Positions 28,028-35,146 of a stretch of 64,000 nt of DNA are shown here, in pieces (the stretch's first letter is position 1; each line of letters starts with the position of its first letter). The stretch is from assembly GCF_007744075.1 (NCBI RefSeq), contig NZ_CP036266.1:7282564-7346563 (forward strand), written 5' to 3'. The stretch is from Gimesia chilikensis (GTDB lineage: Bacteria > Planctomycetota > Planctomycetia > Planctomycetales > Planctomycetaceae). The notes beneath the pieces were generated by a model, which did not search any database, was not told the origin of the DNA, and saw only the letters and a program-made list of their open reading frames with translations. Made by a program: the position numbers and the translations under genes.

Positions 28028-28465
28028 GTGGATGCTCAAATCAGAGAAGCCCATGCCGAGTCGATTGAAGCCGAGGTCAGCCGGATCCTGTCTGCGAATG
28101 CTGAGACGACGGGATTTCCCTACGCGCCGGAACCGCTGAAACTCAAAATTGAGCAGGACGGAAAGCTGGTCGCGGGACTGGTTGGGTTCACGCTCTGGGA
28201 ATGGCTATACATTCAGACGCTGGCAGTCGAAGCGGATTTGCGGGGACAGGGGCTGGGACGCCAGCTGGTGCTTGAAGCGGAACGGATCGCCCGCGACAGA
28301 AAGTGCCACGCTGCCTGGGTCGATACCTTCACCTTTCAGGCCCCGGCCTTCTACACGCAACTGGGTTATGCTCCGTTTGGGACGCTGGCAGACTTCCCCA
28401 CCGGACAGGAGCGGATCTTTCTTTATAAGAAGCTGACAACAGAGCCGTCTCAGTCTGACGACTGA
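28028..28465 (+). CDS. GNAT family N-acetyltransferase
   Basis: 145 aa starting at GTG with AAAGG upstream. The acetyl-CoA loop reads DLRGQGLGRQLVLEAERIA. The following WVDTFTFQAPAFYTQLGY helix and FPTGQERIFLYKKL ending are typical of small GNATs. The substrate is unknown. It lies 56 bp after the preceding hypothetical gene on the same strand. Confidence 0.88.
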   Translation: MDAQIREAHAESIEAEVSRILSANAETTGFPYAPEPLKLKIEQDGKLVAGLVGFTLWEWLYIQTLAVEADLRGQGLGRQLVLEAERIARDRKCHAAWVDTFTFQAPAFYTQLGYAPFGTLADFPTGQERIFLYKKLTTEPSQSDD

Positions 28466-28850
28466 ATCATTCAGTGAATGGACTCACGCGTCCCATCAAA
28501 GGGATTTGATATTTCCCTTTTCAGGCCTGTTTCAAGGCTATTTAGTAACCTGCATCTCATAGTCCGAATCCTCTCGACCTGTTTGTCTCATTTTGTGAGG
28601 AATTGCTATTTGTGATTTTGGGCAAATGACTTAATATCGCGGCCCTGATTCAAGTCAGTCCCAGATGGCGAGCGCTCGTTCCAGTTGATTCTGTAACGAC
28701 ACAGTGAATGGATTCACCTACTCTGGAGGCGATTTTTAAATCGATCTCTGGTCTGCATTCACCGGGCTGCTCTCTACTCCCGGATCTGATCGTGTTAAAC
28801 CCACAATACTACTGGTCCTTCTGGATCAGCGTCAGAAAGTAGAGTCACCG
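28466..28850. other. 385-bp intergenic region with a candidate terminator and two near-identical palindromes
   Basis: Non-coding stretch before the 2OG-oxygenase gene. Near its left end is a short hairpin, and it holds two copies of a 14-bp near-palindrome (28474-28487 and 28704-28717). No reading frame with coding character is seen. Confidence 0.5.
28498..28521 (+). terminator. Weak terminator-like hairpin after the GNAT gene
   Basis: A 7-bp stem (AAAGGGA at 28498-28504 with TCCCTTT at 28514-28520) closes a 9-nt loop, about 30 bp after the GNAT stop. The following T run is short, so strength is doubtful. Confidence 0.4.
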
Positions 28851-29636
28851 ATGGAGCTTGCATCCCCGTCCGCCAGTTCACAGATTACCCAGCACGTGTT
28901 ATCGCATATGATCAACCGCTTGAGTGCCGTCGATCCGTGTGAAGATCCTTATCCCCACATCAGCGTTCGCGATATTTTCCCGCAGGACGTCTATGCCGAT
29001 CTGATTGATCTGCTGCCGGAAGATTCCGTTTACACCACCATGGGTAAGCGGCACATCATGGAAAACGGAGAATCGAATCGTTTTGAATTTCAGCTGTCTG
29101 CGGAGAACATCGACGCGAACCTGACCGACAGCCGTCACACACTCTGGACCGGCATCCGTAATGCGTTGAATGCCCCCGAACTGAAAAAGGCGGTCTTTAA
29201 TCGTCTGAGTGCAGGCATCGGATACCGGTTTGGTATCGATCCCAAAGATGTCAACCAGGTAGAAGCGTTTCCCCGTCTGAGCCTGATGCGGGAAAAGCCG
29301 GGCTACTTCATTACGCCTCACCCTGACACCCGTAAAAAGCTGGTCACGTTTCAGATCGCCCTGCCCCGGGATCGCTCGCAGCTGGACCTGGGAACCATGA
29401 TCTACAAACGCAACCTGTCACCTAAGTTTCTGCTCAACCGTCCCAAGGGATTTCGCGGCTTCGAAAAGGTGAATCAGTATCCGTTCGAACCAAACAGCGC
29501 TTTCGCATTTTCCGTGATCAATTCCGTTCGCAAAAAGAGCTGGCACGGCCGCGAACCTCTGGAAGGGGAATCGGGCATCCGCAACAGTCTGCTCTGCATC
29601 TACTATGCATCCAAAGAGAATGCAACGACCTACTAA
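28851..29636 (+). CDS. 2-oxoglutarate/Fe(II)-dependent oxygenase-like protein
   Basis: 261 aa. The double-stranded beta-helix iron triad is visible as ITPHPDTRKK (His157, Asp159) and KKSWHGREPL (His232), with the 2-oxoglutarate-binding Arg in SGIRNSLLCIYY (Arg244). The N-terminal DPYPHISVRDIFPQDVYADL matches prolyl-hydroxylase-like domains that modify sugars, lipids or proteins. The substrate is unknown. An ATG nineteen codons in is an alternative start. It has a strong terminator after the stop and is probably monocistronic. Confidence 0.8.
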   Translation: MELASPSASSQITQHVLSHMINRLSAVDPCEDPYPHISVRDIFPQDVYADLIDLLPEDSVYTTMGKRHIMENGESNRFEFQLSAENIDANLTDSRHTLWTGIRNALNAPELKKAVFNRLSAGIGYRFGIDPKDVNQVEAFPRLSLMREKPGYFITPHPDTRKKLVTFQIALPRDRSQLDLGTMIYKRNLSPKFLLNRPKGFRGFEKVNQYPFEPNSAFAFSVINSVRKKSWHGREPLEGESGIRNSLLCIYYASKENATTY

Positions 29637-29661
29637 AGCGGGGCGTAAAATAATAAAATCG

Positions 29662-29700
29662 AACAGGCCGGGGCTTTTATACAGAGTCCCGGCCTGTTTG
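29662..29700 (+). terminator. Intrinsic terminator after the oxygenase gene
   Basis: An 11-bp perfect stem (AACAGGCCGGG at 29662-29672 with CCCGGCCTGTT at 29688-29698) begins 25 bp after the oxygenase stop and is followed by a short T-rich stretch. Confidence 0.8.
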
Positions 29701-29730
29701 CGTTTCTGAAATCAATATGGGGGAACAGTC

Positions 29731-30177
29731 ATGAACTTTAAAACGACTCTGCTGACAGCCGTGGTTGTTGTGCTTTCAGTGGTCACAACACTGTTTGCCA
29801 TACAGAAACAGGCCGTCCGTCAAACTCCCCGTGCGATCCGGGTTGGTCAGAATATTGAGGAAGCGATCCAGGTCATGGAACGGGCCGGGCTCAAAGAATA
29901 TCTCCCTTTGCAGATCGCCCCTGCAAAAAAAACGGAGCGATTAACCGGCTGGCCCGTGAGTGAGGGGCATCTGATAGCCTGCTACTCAGTTATCGATCAT
30001 AAGATTGTCGACCTCGAATTGTACCTCGTCGACAAGGATTGCCAACGCCGCATTAAAAGCGAGCAGGTACGGAATCTGACCTTCGAAGTGAAAGCCTATG
30101 CGCCGGACACCGGGGATATCCTGATGAAGGTCCCCCACAAAGGCATGCCATCTCAACAGCGTCCCCAGTCCAGATAA
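29731..30177 (+). CDS. Hypothetical exported or membrane-anchored protein
   Basis: 148 aa with one N-terminal hydrophobic helix (LLTAVVVVLSVVTTLFA) followed by a charged periplasmic part. The segment RVGQNIEEAIQVMERAGLKEY resembles the first repeat of SmpA/OmlA- or BLIP-like proteins, in which a Gly-x3-eeV element starts a small alpha/beta domain. This similarity is weak. A GGGG-containing ribosome site precedes the ATG. Neighbours give no functional clue. Confidence 0.65.
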   Translation: MNFKTTLLTAVVVVLSVVTTLFAIQKQAVRQTPRAIRVGQNIEEAIQVMERAGLKEYLPLQIAPAKKTERLTGWPVSEGHLIACYSVIDHKIVDLELYLVDKDCQRRIKSEQVRNLTFEVKAYAPDTGDILMKVPHKGMPSQQRPQSR

Positions 30178-30295
30178 CCGTGAATTCGACTGTCGCTGCT
30201 GCTGGAACCACGCGTCAGATCACGCTACGATTGAGAGCCGTCTGTTATCAGGACATACTTGAGACAGCCCAATCGTAACAGAGGTCTGTGGAAAC

Positions 30296-30616
30296 ATGAT
30301 CCGCCGCAATCGAAGTTACCTCGAAGAATTCGCCATCCGGATTCGCGAACATAACCTGTTCAAGGCAACCAGGGAACGGCTGCTGATTGTCCGTCACATC
30401 CATGAGCAGTACCGCCAGCGGGAAAGCTTTACCGGCGTTGATGTCGCGAAATCGATCAAGGTAGCGACACCGCGGCGGGTTTCCCTGTCCACGGTCTACC
30501 GCACACTCAAATGCCTGGTCGAAGTGGAACTACTGGACCGGCTGGAACAGGAACCGTCTTCTCAGTCGGATCCCCCAGTAATTCTGTATCGTTTGCCTGT
30601 TGCGTGGCGTGACTGA
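30296..30616 (+). CDS. Short Fur-like winged-helix protein
   Basis: 106 aa. Its core RLLIVRHIHEQYRQRESFTGVDV then RVSLSTVYRTLKCLVEVELLDRL is the Fur/PerR-type DNA-binding domain, in which the S-x-x-TVYRTL helix reads DNA. The C-terminal metal-binding dimerisation domain of Fur (the HHDH and Cys motifs) is absent: after the winged helix only ~20 residues follow. So it may be a metal-independent or truncated relative. The next gene starts 24 bp later on the same strand. Confidence 0.65.
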   Translation: MIRRNRSYLEEFAIRIREHNLFKATRERLLIVRHIHEQYRQRESFTGVDVAKSIKVATPRRVSLSTVYRTLKCLVEVELLDRLEQEPSSQSDPPVILYRLPVAWRD

Positions 30617-30640
30617 CAGTTTGTTTTCGAAGGACAAGAT

Positions 30641-31207
30641 GTGATCATGTCTATTCCCGATCGACTGAAAATCAAACCGGTAGACGAAAACGTGGTAGCC
30701 CGGATGCTGGAGTTGTTACCCGATATCGAAGAGGAACTGGAGGCGGGGGGCGATGCAGAGGCTCTGCTGCAGCAGTGGTACCAGCATGCGAATCACAGAT
30801 ATACGACAGATGCTTTCCTTAACTACTGGAAATCGACTTCTGAAGAAGATTTCGTGCTGACTGCCTTGAATCCAGAGCCAACGGTAGATCAGGAATTGCA
30901 GTTCTTAGAAGCCTGCGCCGTGATTGATGCCTTCAAGACAGGCGAACTGTCGGAACATGAAACCGATTACTATCTGAACTGGCTGGAAATTCAATTCCCT
31001 GAGAGTAACATCAGCGATCTGATATTCTGGCCCGACGAATGGTTCGGGGATGCGTCGCTGTTCCGGGATCCGGGTGGTGCCTTTCGTCCCGAGTCTGAGC
31101 TCACCTCAGAGCAGATGGTGGGTTATGCGATGGCTCGTTGCGGTCGCAGTCTGCCGGGAACACCCGACAATCTGGTTCTGCCACACCCCCTGCCCCCGAC
31201 AGGGTAA
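30641..31207 (+). CDS. Hypothetical acidic protein downstream of the Fur-like gene
   Basis: 188 aa from a GTG with AAGGA six bases upstream; an ATG six bases later (30647) is possible. Strongly acidic and rich in Trp and Tyr (QQWYQHANHRYTTDAFLNYW, WPDEWFGD). There is no membrane segment, signal or recognised motif. Closely follows the Fur-like gene, so co-transcription is likely. Function unknown. Confidence 0.65.
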   Translation: MIMSIPDRLKIKPVDENVVARMLELLPDIEEELEAGGDAEALLQQWYQHANHRYTTDAFLNYWKSTSEEDFVLTALNPEPTVDQELQFLEACAVIDAFKTGELSEHETDYYLNWLEIQFPESNISDLIFWPDEWFGDASLFRDPGGAFRPESELTSEQMVGYAMARCGRSLPGTPDNLVLPHPLPPTG

Positions 31208-31447
31208 GGTTCGGTTTCAACTTTAGGCAGGACGGTCAACGCCTTGAGTGTCCTGCGATACTGATCTGCTGTGAAGCTTGTTGTTGCGATGCTGAAATAC
31301 GCTGCCAATCTGCCTCAGGCGTCCGTTTATTGTTGATTCTGCCCGTGAAATATTGGATAACAGGGGTAACTCAAACATTCTCGCCTGAAGTTCTGCAACT
31401 TCATTCCCTCCATTAAATTGCTGATTCATAAAGGAAGCGCACCTGTG

Positions 31448-33367
31448 ATGCTAAACTTAAAGACCAAGCTGACGCTTATGTTGTCTGCCTGTCTGTCACT
31501 GTCGACAGTCTCGGCGGCGGAAAACTCTGACGACGCAAATAAACTTTCCACCGCGGAAAAGAAAAGTGGCTGGAAGCTGCTGTTCGACGGCAAGACCACC
31601 GAAGGCTGGAGAAATTATCAGAAAGACAGCGTCAGTGATGGCTGGAAGGTCAAGGACGGAGTGCTGACCCGCGCTGAAAAAGGGGCCGGCGACATCATCA
31701 CTGAAGATGAGTTCAAATATTTCGAACTCTCGCTGGATTACAAGATCTCCCCAGAGGGAAACAGCGGACTGATGTTCCACGTCACCGAGGAAGAAAAAAC
31801 TCCCTGGCGGACCGGCCCCGAAGTGCAGATCCAGGATAACGTTGACGGCCATGACCCTCAGAAAGCGGGCTGGCTCTATCAGTTGTACAAACCGGCTCCA
31901 CCCCGGGCTGGCACTGAAGAAGAAATGAGTAAACCTGCCGATGCCACACGTCCGGCCGGCGAGTGGAACAACCTGTTCCTGCGCATCGGCCCCGATCGTT
32001 CCGAAGTCGTAATGAACGGCATTCGCTACTTCCGCTTTAACAAAGGGAGTGCCGACTGGGACAAACGGGTGGCTGCCAGCAAGTTTTCCAAGTTCCCGAA
32101 GTTCGGCAAAGCTGAGAAAGGGCACATCTGTCTGCAGGACCACAACGATCTTGTCTCCTTCCGTAACATTAAAATCCGGAAGCTGGCCGACGACGGTTCT
32201 GCGCCTGACCCAAGTGATGGCGAACTGGCAATCAAAGGGGTTCCCGCATTTCCCGGTCTGAAATGGGAAGGCTGGGAAGCCGTCAATGAGGAGACCGGTA
32301 AGGTTGTTCCACTACGGCCCTTGGTTGTGAAGAGTGCTGATGACAGTGGACGCCTCTTTGTCGCGACTCAGCGGGGCATGATTCACACAATCGACACCAA
32401 GTCTCCCAAACAGGCAAAGCTGTTCCTCGACATCCGCGAGGCAGTCGCTCCCTGGAAGAAGAACAACGAAGAAGGTCTGCTCGGTCTGGCGTTCCATCCC
32501 GACTTTGCCAGGAACGGACAGTTCTTCGTCTACTACACGGCTGAAGGAATGCCACGGAAATCAAAGATCTCCCGCTTCCAGGTTTCTGACAGCGATCCCA
32601 ACAAGGCGGATCCAAAGAGCGAAACCGTGATCATGGAAATCGATCAGCCGTTCGGAAACCATAACGGCGGTTCCATTGAATTCGGTCCCGACGGCTATCT
32701 CTACATCGGTCTGGGTGACGGCGGTTCGGGCAATGATCCGCTGGGTAACGGCCAGAACCTGGAAACCCTGCTCGGTTCCATTCTGCGAATCGACGTCGAT
32801 CAGCAGGCAAACGGTAAGAACTATGCGATCCCCGCGGACAACCCGTTCGTCGATCGTGCCAAGGCTCGCCCGGAAATTTACGCCTACGGACTGCGGAATG
32901 TCTGGCGACTGAATTTCGATCCCAAGACCGGAACGCTTTACGCCGGTGAAGTCGGACAGGAACTGTGGGAAGAGATCGACATCATCAAAAAAGGTGGCAA
33001 CTATGGTTGGAGTGTGCGTGAAGGCACACACAACTTTGGTAATCGTCCCGAGACCGCGCAGGAGAAGCCGATCGCCCCGATCTGGGAATACGATCATGGT
33101 ATCGGTCGCTCTGTCACAGGCGGTACCGTGTACCGCGGCAAGAAGCTGCCTGAACTGGACGGCATGTACGTTTACGCCGACTTCGTCTCGGGCAAAATCT
33201 GGGCGCTCAAATATGATGAGCAAGCGGGAGAAGTGACCAAGAACCTGCGTCTCTCCACCAGCACGGTTCCCGTGATGGCCTTCGGCACCGACGCAGACGG
33301 TAATCTGTACTACTGCGTCGAAACCGTCAAAGGGGGCGAAGGAATCTTCCGGCTCGAAAAAGAGTAG
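31448..33367 (+). CDS. Exported DUF1080 + glucose/sorbosone dehydrogenase-type beta-propeller fusion
   Basis: 639 aa from the ATG with AAGGAAG upstream. Signal peptide LMLSACLSLSTVSAAE. Residues ~40-235 form a DUF1080/LamG-like jelly roll (GWKLLFDGKTTEGWRNYQ, SGLMFHVTEEE, LQDHNDLVSFRNIKIRKL), a fold found in 3-keto-disaccharide hydrolases and carbohydrate-binding modules. Residues ~260-639 are a PQQ-dependent sugar dehydrogenase-like propeller (NNEEGLLGLAFHPDFARNG, GDGGSGNDPLGNGQNLETLL, YAYGLRNVWRLNFDP, VREGTHNFG). The fusion is common in planctomycetes. It is expected to act on a sugar in the periplasm. Bound PQQ is inferred from the family only. Confidence 0.88.
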   Translation: MLNLKTKLTLMLSACLSLSTVSAAENSDDANKLSTAEKKSGWKLLFDGKTTEGWRNYQKDSVSDGWKVKDGVLTRAEKGAGDIITEDEFKYFELSLDYKISPEGNSGLMFHVTEEEKTPWRTGPEVQIQDNVDGHDPQKAGWLYQLYKPAPPRAGTEEEMSKPADATRPAGEWNNLFLRIGPDRSEVVMNGIRYFRFNKGSADWDKRVAASKFSKFPKFGKAEKGHICLQDHNDLVSFRNIKIRKLADDGSAPDPSDGELAIKGVPAFPGLKWEGWEAVNEETGKVVPLRPLVVKSADDSGRLFVATQRGMIHTIDTKSPKQAKLFLDIREAVAPWKKNNEEGLLGLAFHPDFARNGQFFVYYTAEGMPRKSKISRFQVSDSDPNKADPKSETVIMEIDQPFGNHNGGSIEFGPDGYLYIGLGDGGSGNDPLGNGQNLETLLGSILRIDVDQQANGKNYAIPADNPFVDRAKARPEIYAYGLRNVWRLNFDPKTGTLYAGEVGQELWEEIDIIKKGGNYGWSVREGTHNFGNRPETAQEKPIAPIWEYDHGIGRSVTGGTVYRGKKLPELDGMYVYADFVSGKIWALKYDEQAGEVTKNLRLSTSTVPVMAFGTDADGNLYYCVETVKGGEGIFRLEKE

Positions 33368-33397
33368 CCTGAAGTAAGAAACTGATTTTATGATCGG

Positions 33398-33431
33398 TGC
33401 CAGGTTCCAATGCGGGGCCTGGCATTTTTTT
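33398..33431 (+). terminator. Intrinsic terminator after the DUF1080-dehydrogenase gene
   Basis: Stem TGCCAGG (33398-33404) with CCTGGCA (33418-33424), extended inward by TTCC/GGGG (two G-T pairs), followed by seven T's. It ends just before the stop of the AT-rich minus-strand cassette, marking its boundary. Confidence 0.85.
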
Positions 33432-33442
33432 GGAATCCAGAT

Positions 33443-34177
33443 TCAAAATATTGCAAAGACATTAATTATTAAGTCTTCAATGTGAGCAGACGCTTTGTGT
33501 TCAGCTACCTTAAGTGAATTTGGATGTCCACAGCCATTTCTGAGTGTAAGTGCTTTTTTAAGTTCCTGCTTAACATTTTTGCCCAAAACTGACAATGCTT
33601 GTAGAATATCTAAAAAGGTATCCTCTTTCATAATACCTAGATCGTCGACTGTCTTAGCATTTTTCCACTTTGAATTTCGCTTAGTAGCCTCTGCATTAAA
33701 ATCTGCAAGTCTATTATTAATGATATGATGGTGAAGTACTGATACTGCACCGACCCACGATAAGACAATTGCGGCACGAAATTGCCGAGCTTCGAAACAG
33801 ACAATCGCCTCTTCCGCAAATGTCTGAGTATCTGGATCTGTAATTTTTACTAAGTGACTACGTAAAGATGATGCTACGATCGGAATAGGAGAATTCAATA
33901 GTGGACCGGCTAGCTTCGCAACATATTGGCTTCCTGCAGATGTCAACTCCCAACCCTTTGTAGCCCTAACAGCTAATCCATCTGTCGCCTTGAATATTGC
34001 TGAAAGGTTTTTCCTTTTAACCTGACGCCAACCAGCACCAAATGCTAAAGCCGTTACATCTTTTATTTCACGTGGCCCGACTGGATCAGTTGCCAAGCAT
34101 ATCAAAGCCTTATCCCGATCCCTAAGATCTTGAGAAAGCAAATCTTTCAAAGCATCTTCTGGCAGCATTTGAATCAC
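33443..34177 (-). CDS. HEPN-motif protein with N-terminal winged-helix-like domain
   Basis: 244 aa. Residues ~20-91 look like a winged helix (DKALICLATDPVGPREIKDV, ending in KGWELTSAGSQYVAKLAG). Residues ~120-240 are all-helical: EAIVCFEARQFRAAIVLSWV is a typical first HEPN helix, and TLRNGCGHPN (Arg213, His218) fits the HEPN R-x4-H nuclease motif. HEPN proteins are often metal-independent RNases in toxin-antitoxin and anti-phage systems; that this one is active is inference. It is the second gene of a two-gene operon, 6 bp after its partner. The gene is visibly AT-rich compared with its neighbours, suggesting acquisition by transfer. No MNT nucleotidyltransferase antitoxin is present. Confidence 0.7.
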   Translation of the reverse strand: MIQMLPEDALKDLLSQDLRDRDKALICLATDPVGPREIKDVTALAFGAGWRQVKRKNLSAIFKATDGLAVRATKGWELTSAGSQYVAKLAGPLLNSPIPIVASSLRSHLVKITDPDTQTFAEEAIVCFEARQFRAAIVLSWVGAVSVLHHHIINNRLADFNAEATKRNSKWKNAKTVDDLGIMKEDTFLDILQALSVLGKNVKQELKKALTLRNGCGHPNSLKVAEHKASAHIEDLIINVFAIF

Positions 34178-34183
34178 CTAATC

Positions 34184-34750
34184 CTAATGTGTTTGGGACA
34201 TTTCCTTTACTAAGTTTGCTGCAGCCCTTAAGCCAGGCGCTGGTAATGTAAATCCATTATTTTTTGTACCAGCCACAACATTCCCCAATTCACTCCTATT
34301 TTTTGCGTGATTTTTTCTATCATGGCAACCTAAATGTTTGCAAAGCTCAATTGCACATTCATCAGAAAACCTAGGTTCATCCGAGGACAGAAGTGCCTGA
34401 ATTCCAGCAAGCAAATAGCAGTTATGTGTCTGCATCTTCTTGCCATTGCCCGGAACTTCACTGGCAATTACTTCCACTTCATCCCCGTCAATATGGAATA
34501 TTTCGCTGATCATAACGGCTGAGATATTATTTTGATCCATCCATCTCTTTGCTCTTTGACCGTAAGTGGCATCATCCCCAGCATCACCCGAATCTTTTTT
34601 CCCCTCTCCGTCATTACGGCCTGGACGAGGCATAGCATCCCCCAGAAGTGCCATCACAGAGTCCACCACTTTCTGGCGATCTTCCGACTCAAGAGGATCA
34701 AGCAGAACGAAAATGTCTTGTACAATTTGGGGCAACGTCTTTTTTCCCAT
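34184..34750 (-). CDS. Partner protein of the HEPN cassette, winged-helix-like C-terminus
   Basis: 188 aa. An N-terminal helical segment (LPQIVQDIFVLLDPL, DRQKVVDSVMALLG) leads into an acidic Gly/Asp-rich linker (~45-62). A conserved-looking C-terminal domain (~75-185) ends GTKNNGFTLPAPGLRAAANL, which has the same wing pattern (G-aromatic-x-L-x-x-x-G) as the N-terminus of the HEPN protein. Two Cys and a His lie in CKHLGCHDRKNH. I recognise no enzyme motif; a sensor, adaptor or antitoxin is plausible. AGGGAG precedes the ATG. It is AT-rich like the gene it precedes. Confidence 0.6.
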   Translation of the reverse strand: MGKKTLPQIVQDIFVLLDPLESEDRQKVVDSVMALLGDAMPRPGRNDGEGKKDSGDAGDDATYGQRAKRWMDQNNISAVMISEIFHIDGDEVEVIASEVPGNGKKMQTHNCYLLAGIQALLSSDEPRFSDECAIELCKHLGCHDRKNHAKNRSELGNVVAGTKNNGFTLPAPGLRAAANLVKEMSQTH

Positions 34751-35146
34751 TTAAATACTCCCTTCTACAGAATAACAACAATATTCCCCTATTATTTCAA
34801 TTGATGGATTATAAAACACCCAACCCATTAATCAAGACTTATATCAAAAACAACAAAGACTTTTTCCTATATATACCCTTAATCATTATACTACAACATG
34901 TTAAGATATATATTAATTAGGATTTTCACCTAGCACAATAGGATCTCTATCTTTAACAAAAAACTATCATTGACACTCTCCCACCCAAGCAGACAACTCA
35001 CTCCGTTCGAACAATCCCCCTAACACCTTTTCTATTCACGTGTTACCGCCGCTTATCTTCGCCCCGCACAGCCCTGCAGTACCAAGCTCACAATGCTTAA
35101 ACATTGCCAGCGGAACTTTGCTCGTCAACCTAATAACCAGCCTGGC
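34751..35146. other. 396-bp AT-rich intergenic region upstream of the HEPN cassette
   Basis: Very AT-rich leader of the two-gene cassette on its left part, rising to normal base composition near 35000. It should hold the cassette promoter. A minus-strand TATAAT occurs at 34890-34885 without a clear -35. No direct repeats, att-like sites or tRNA fragments are evident at either edge. Confidence 0.45.

Noticed and set aside
33380..35146. Integrase, transposase or att repeats bounding the HEPN cassette
   Set aside because: None is visible; transfer is inferred only from base composition.
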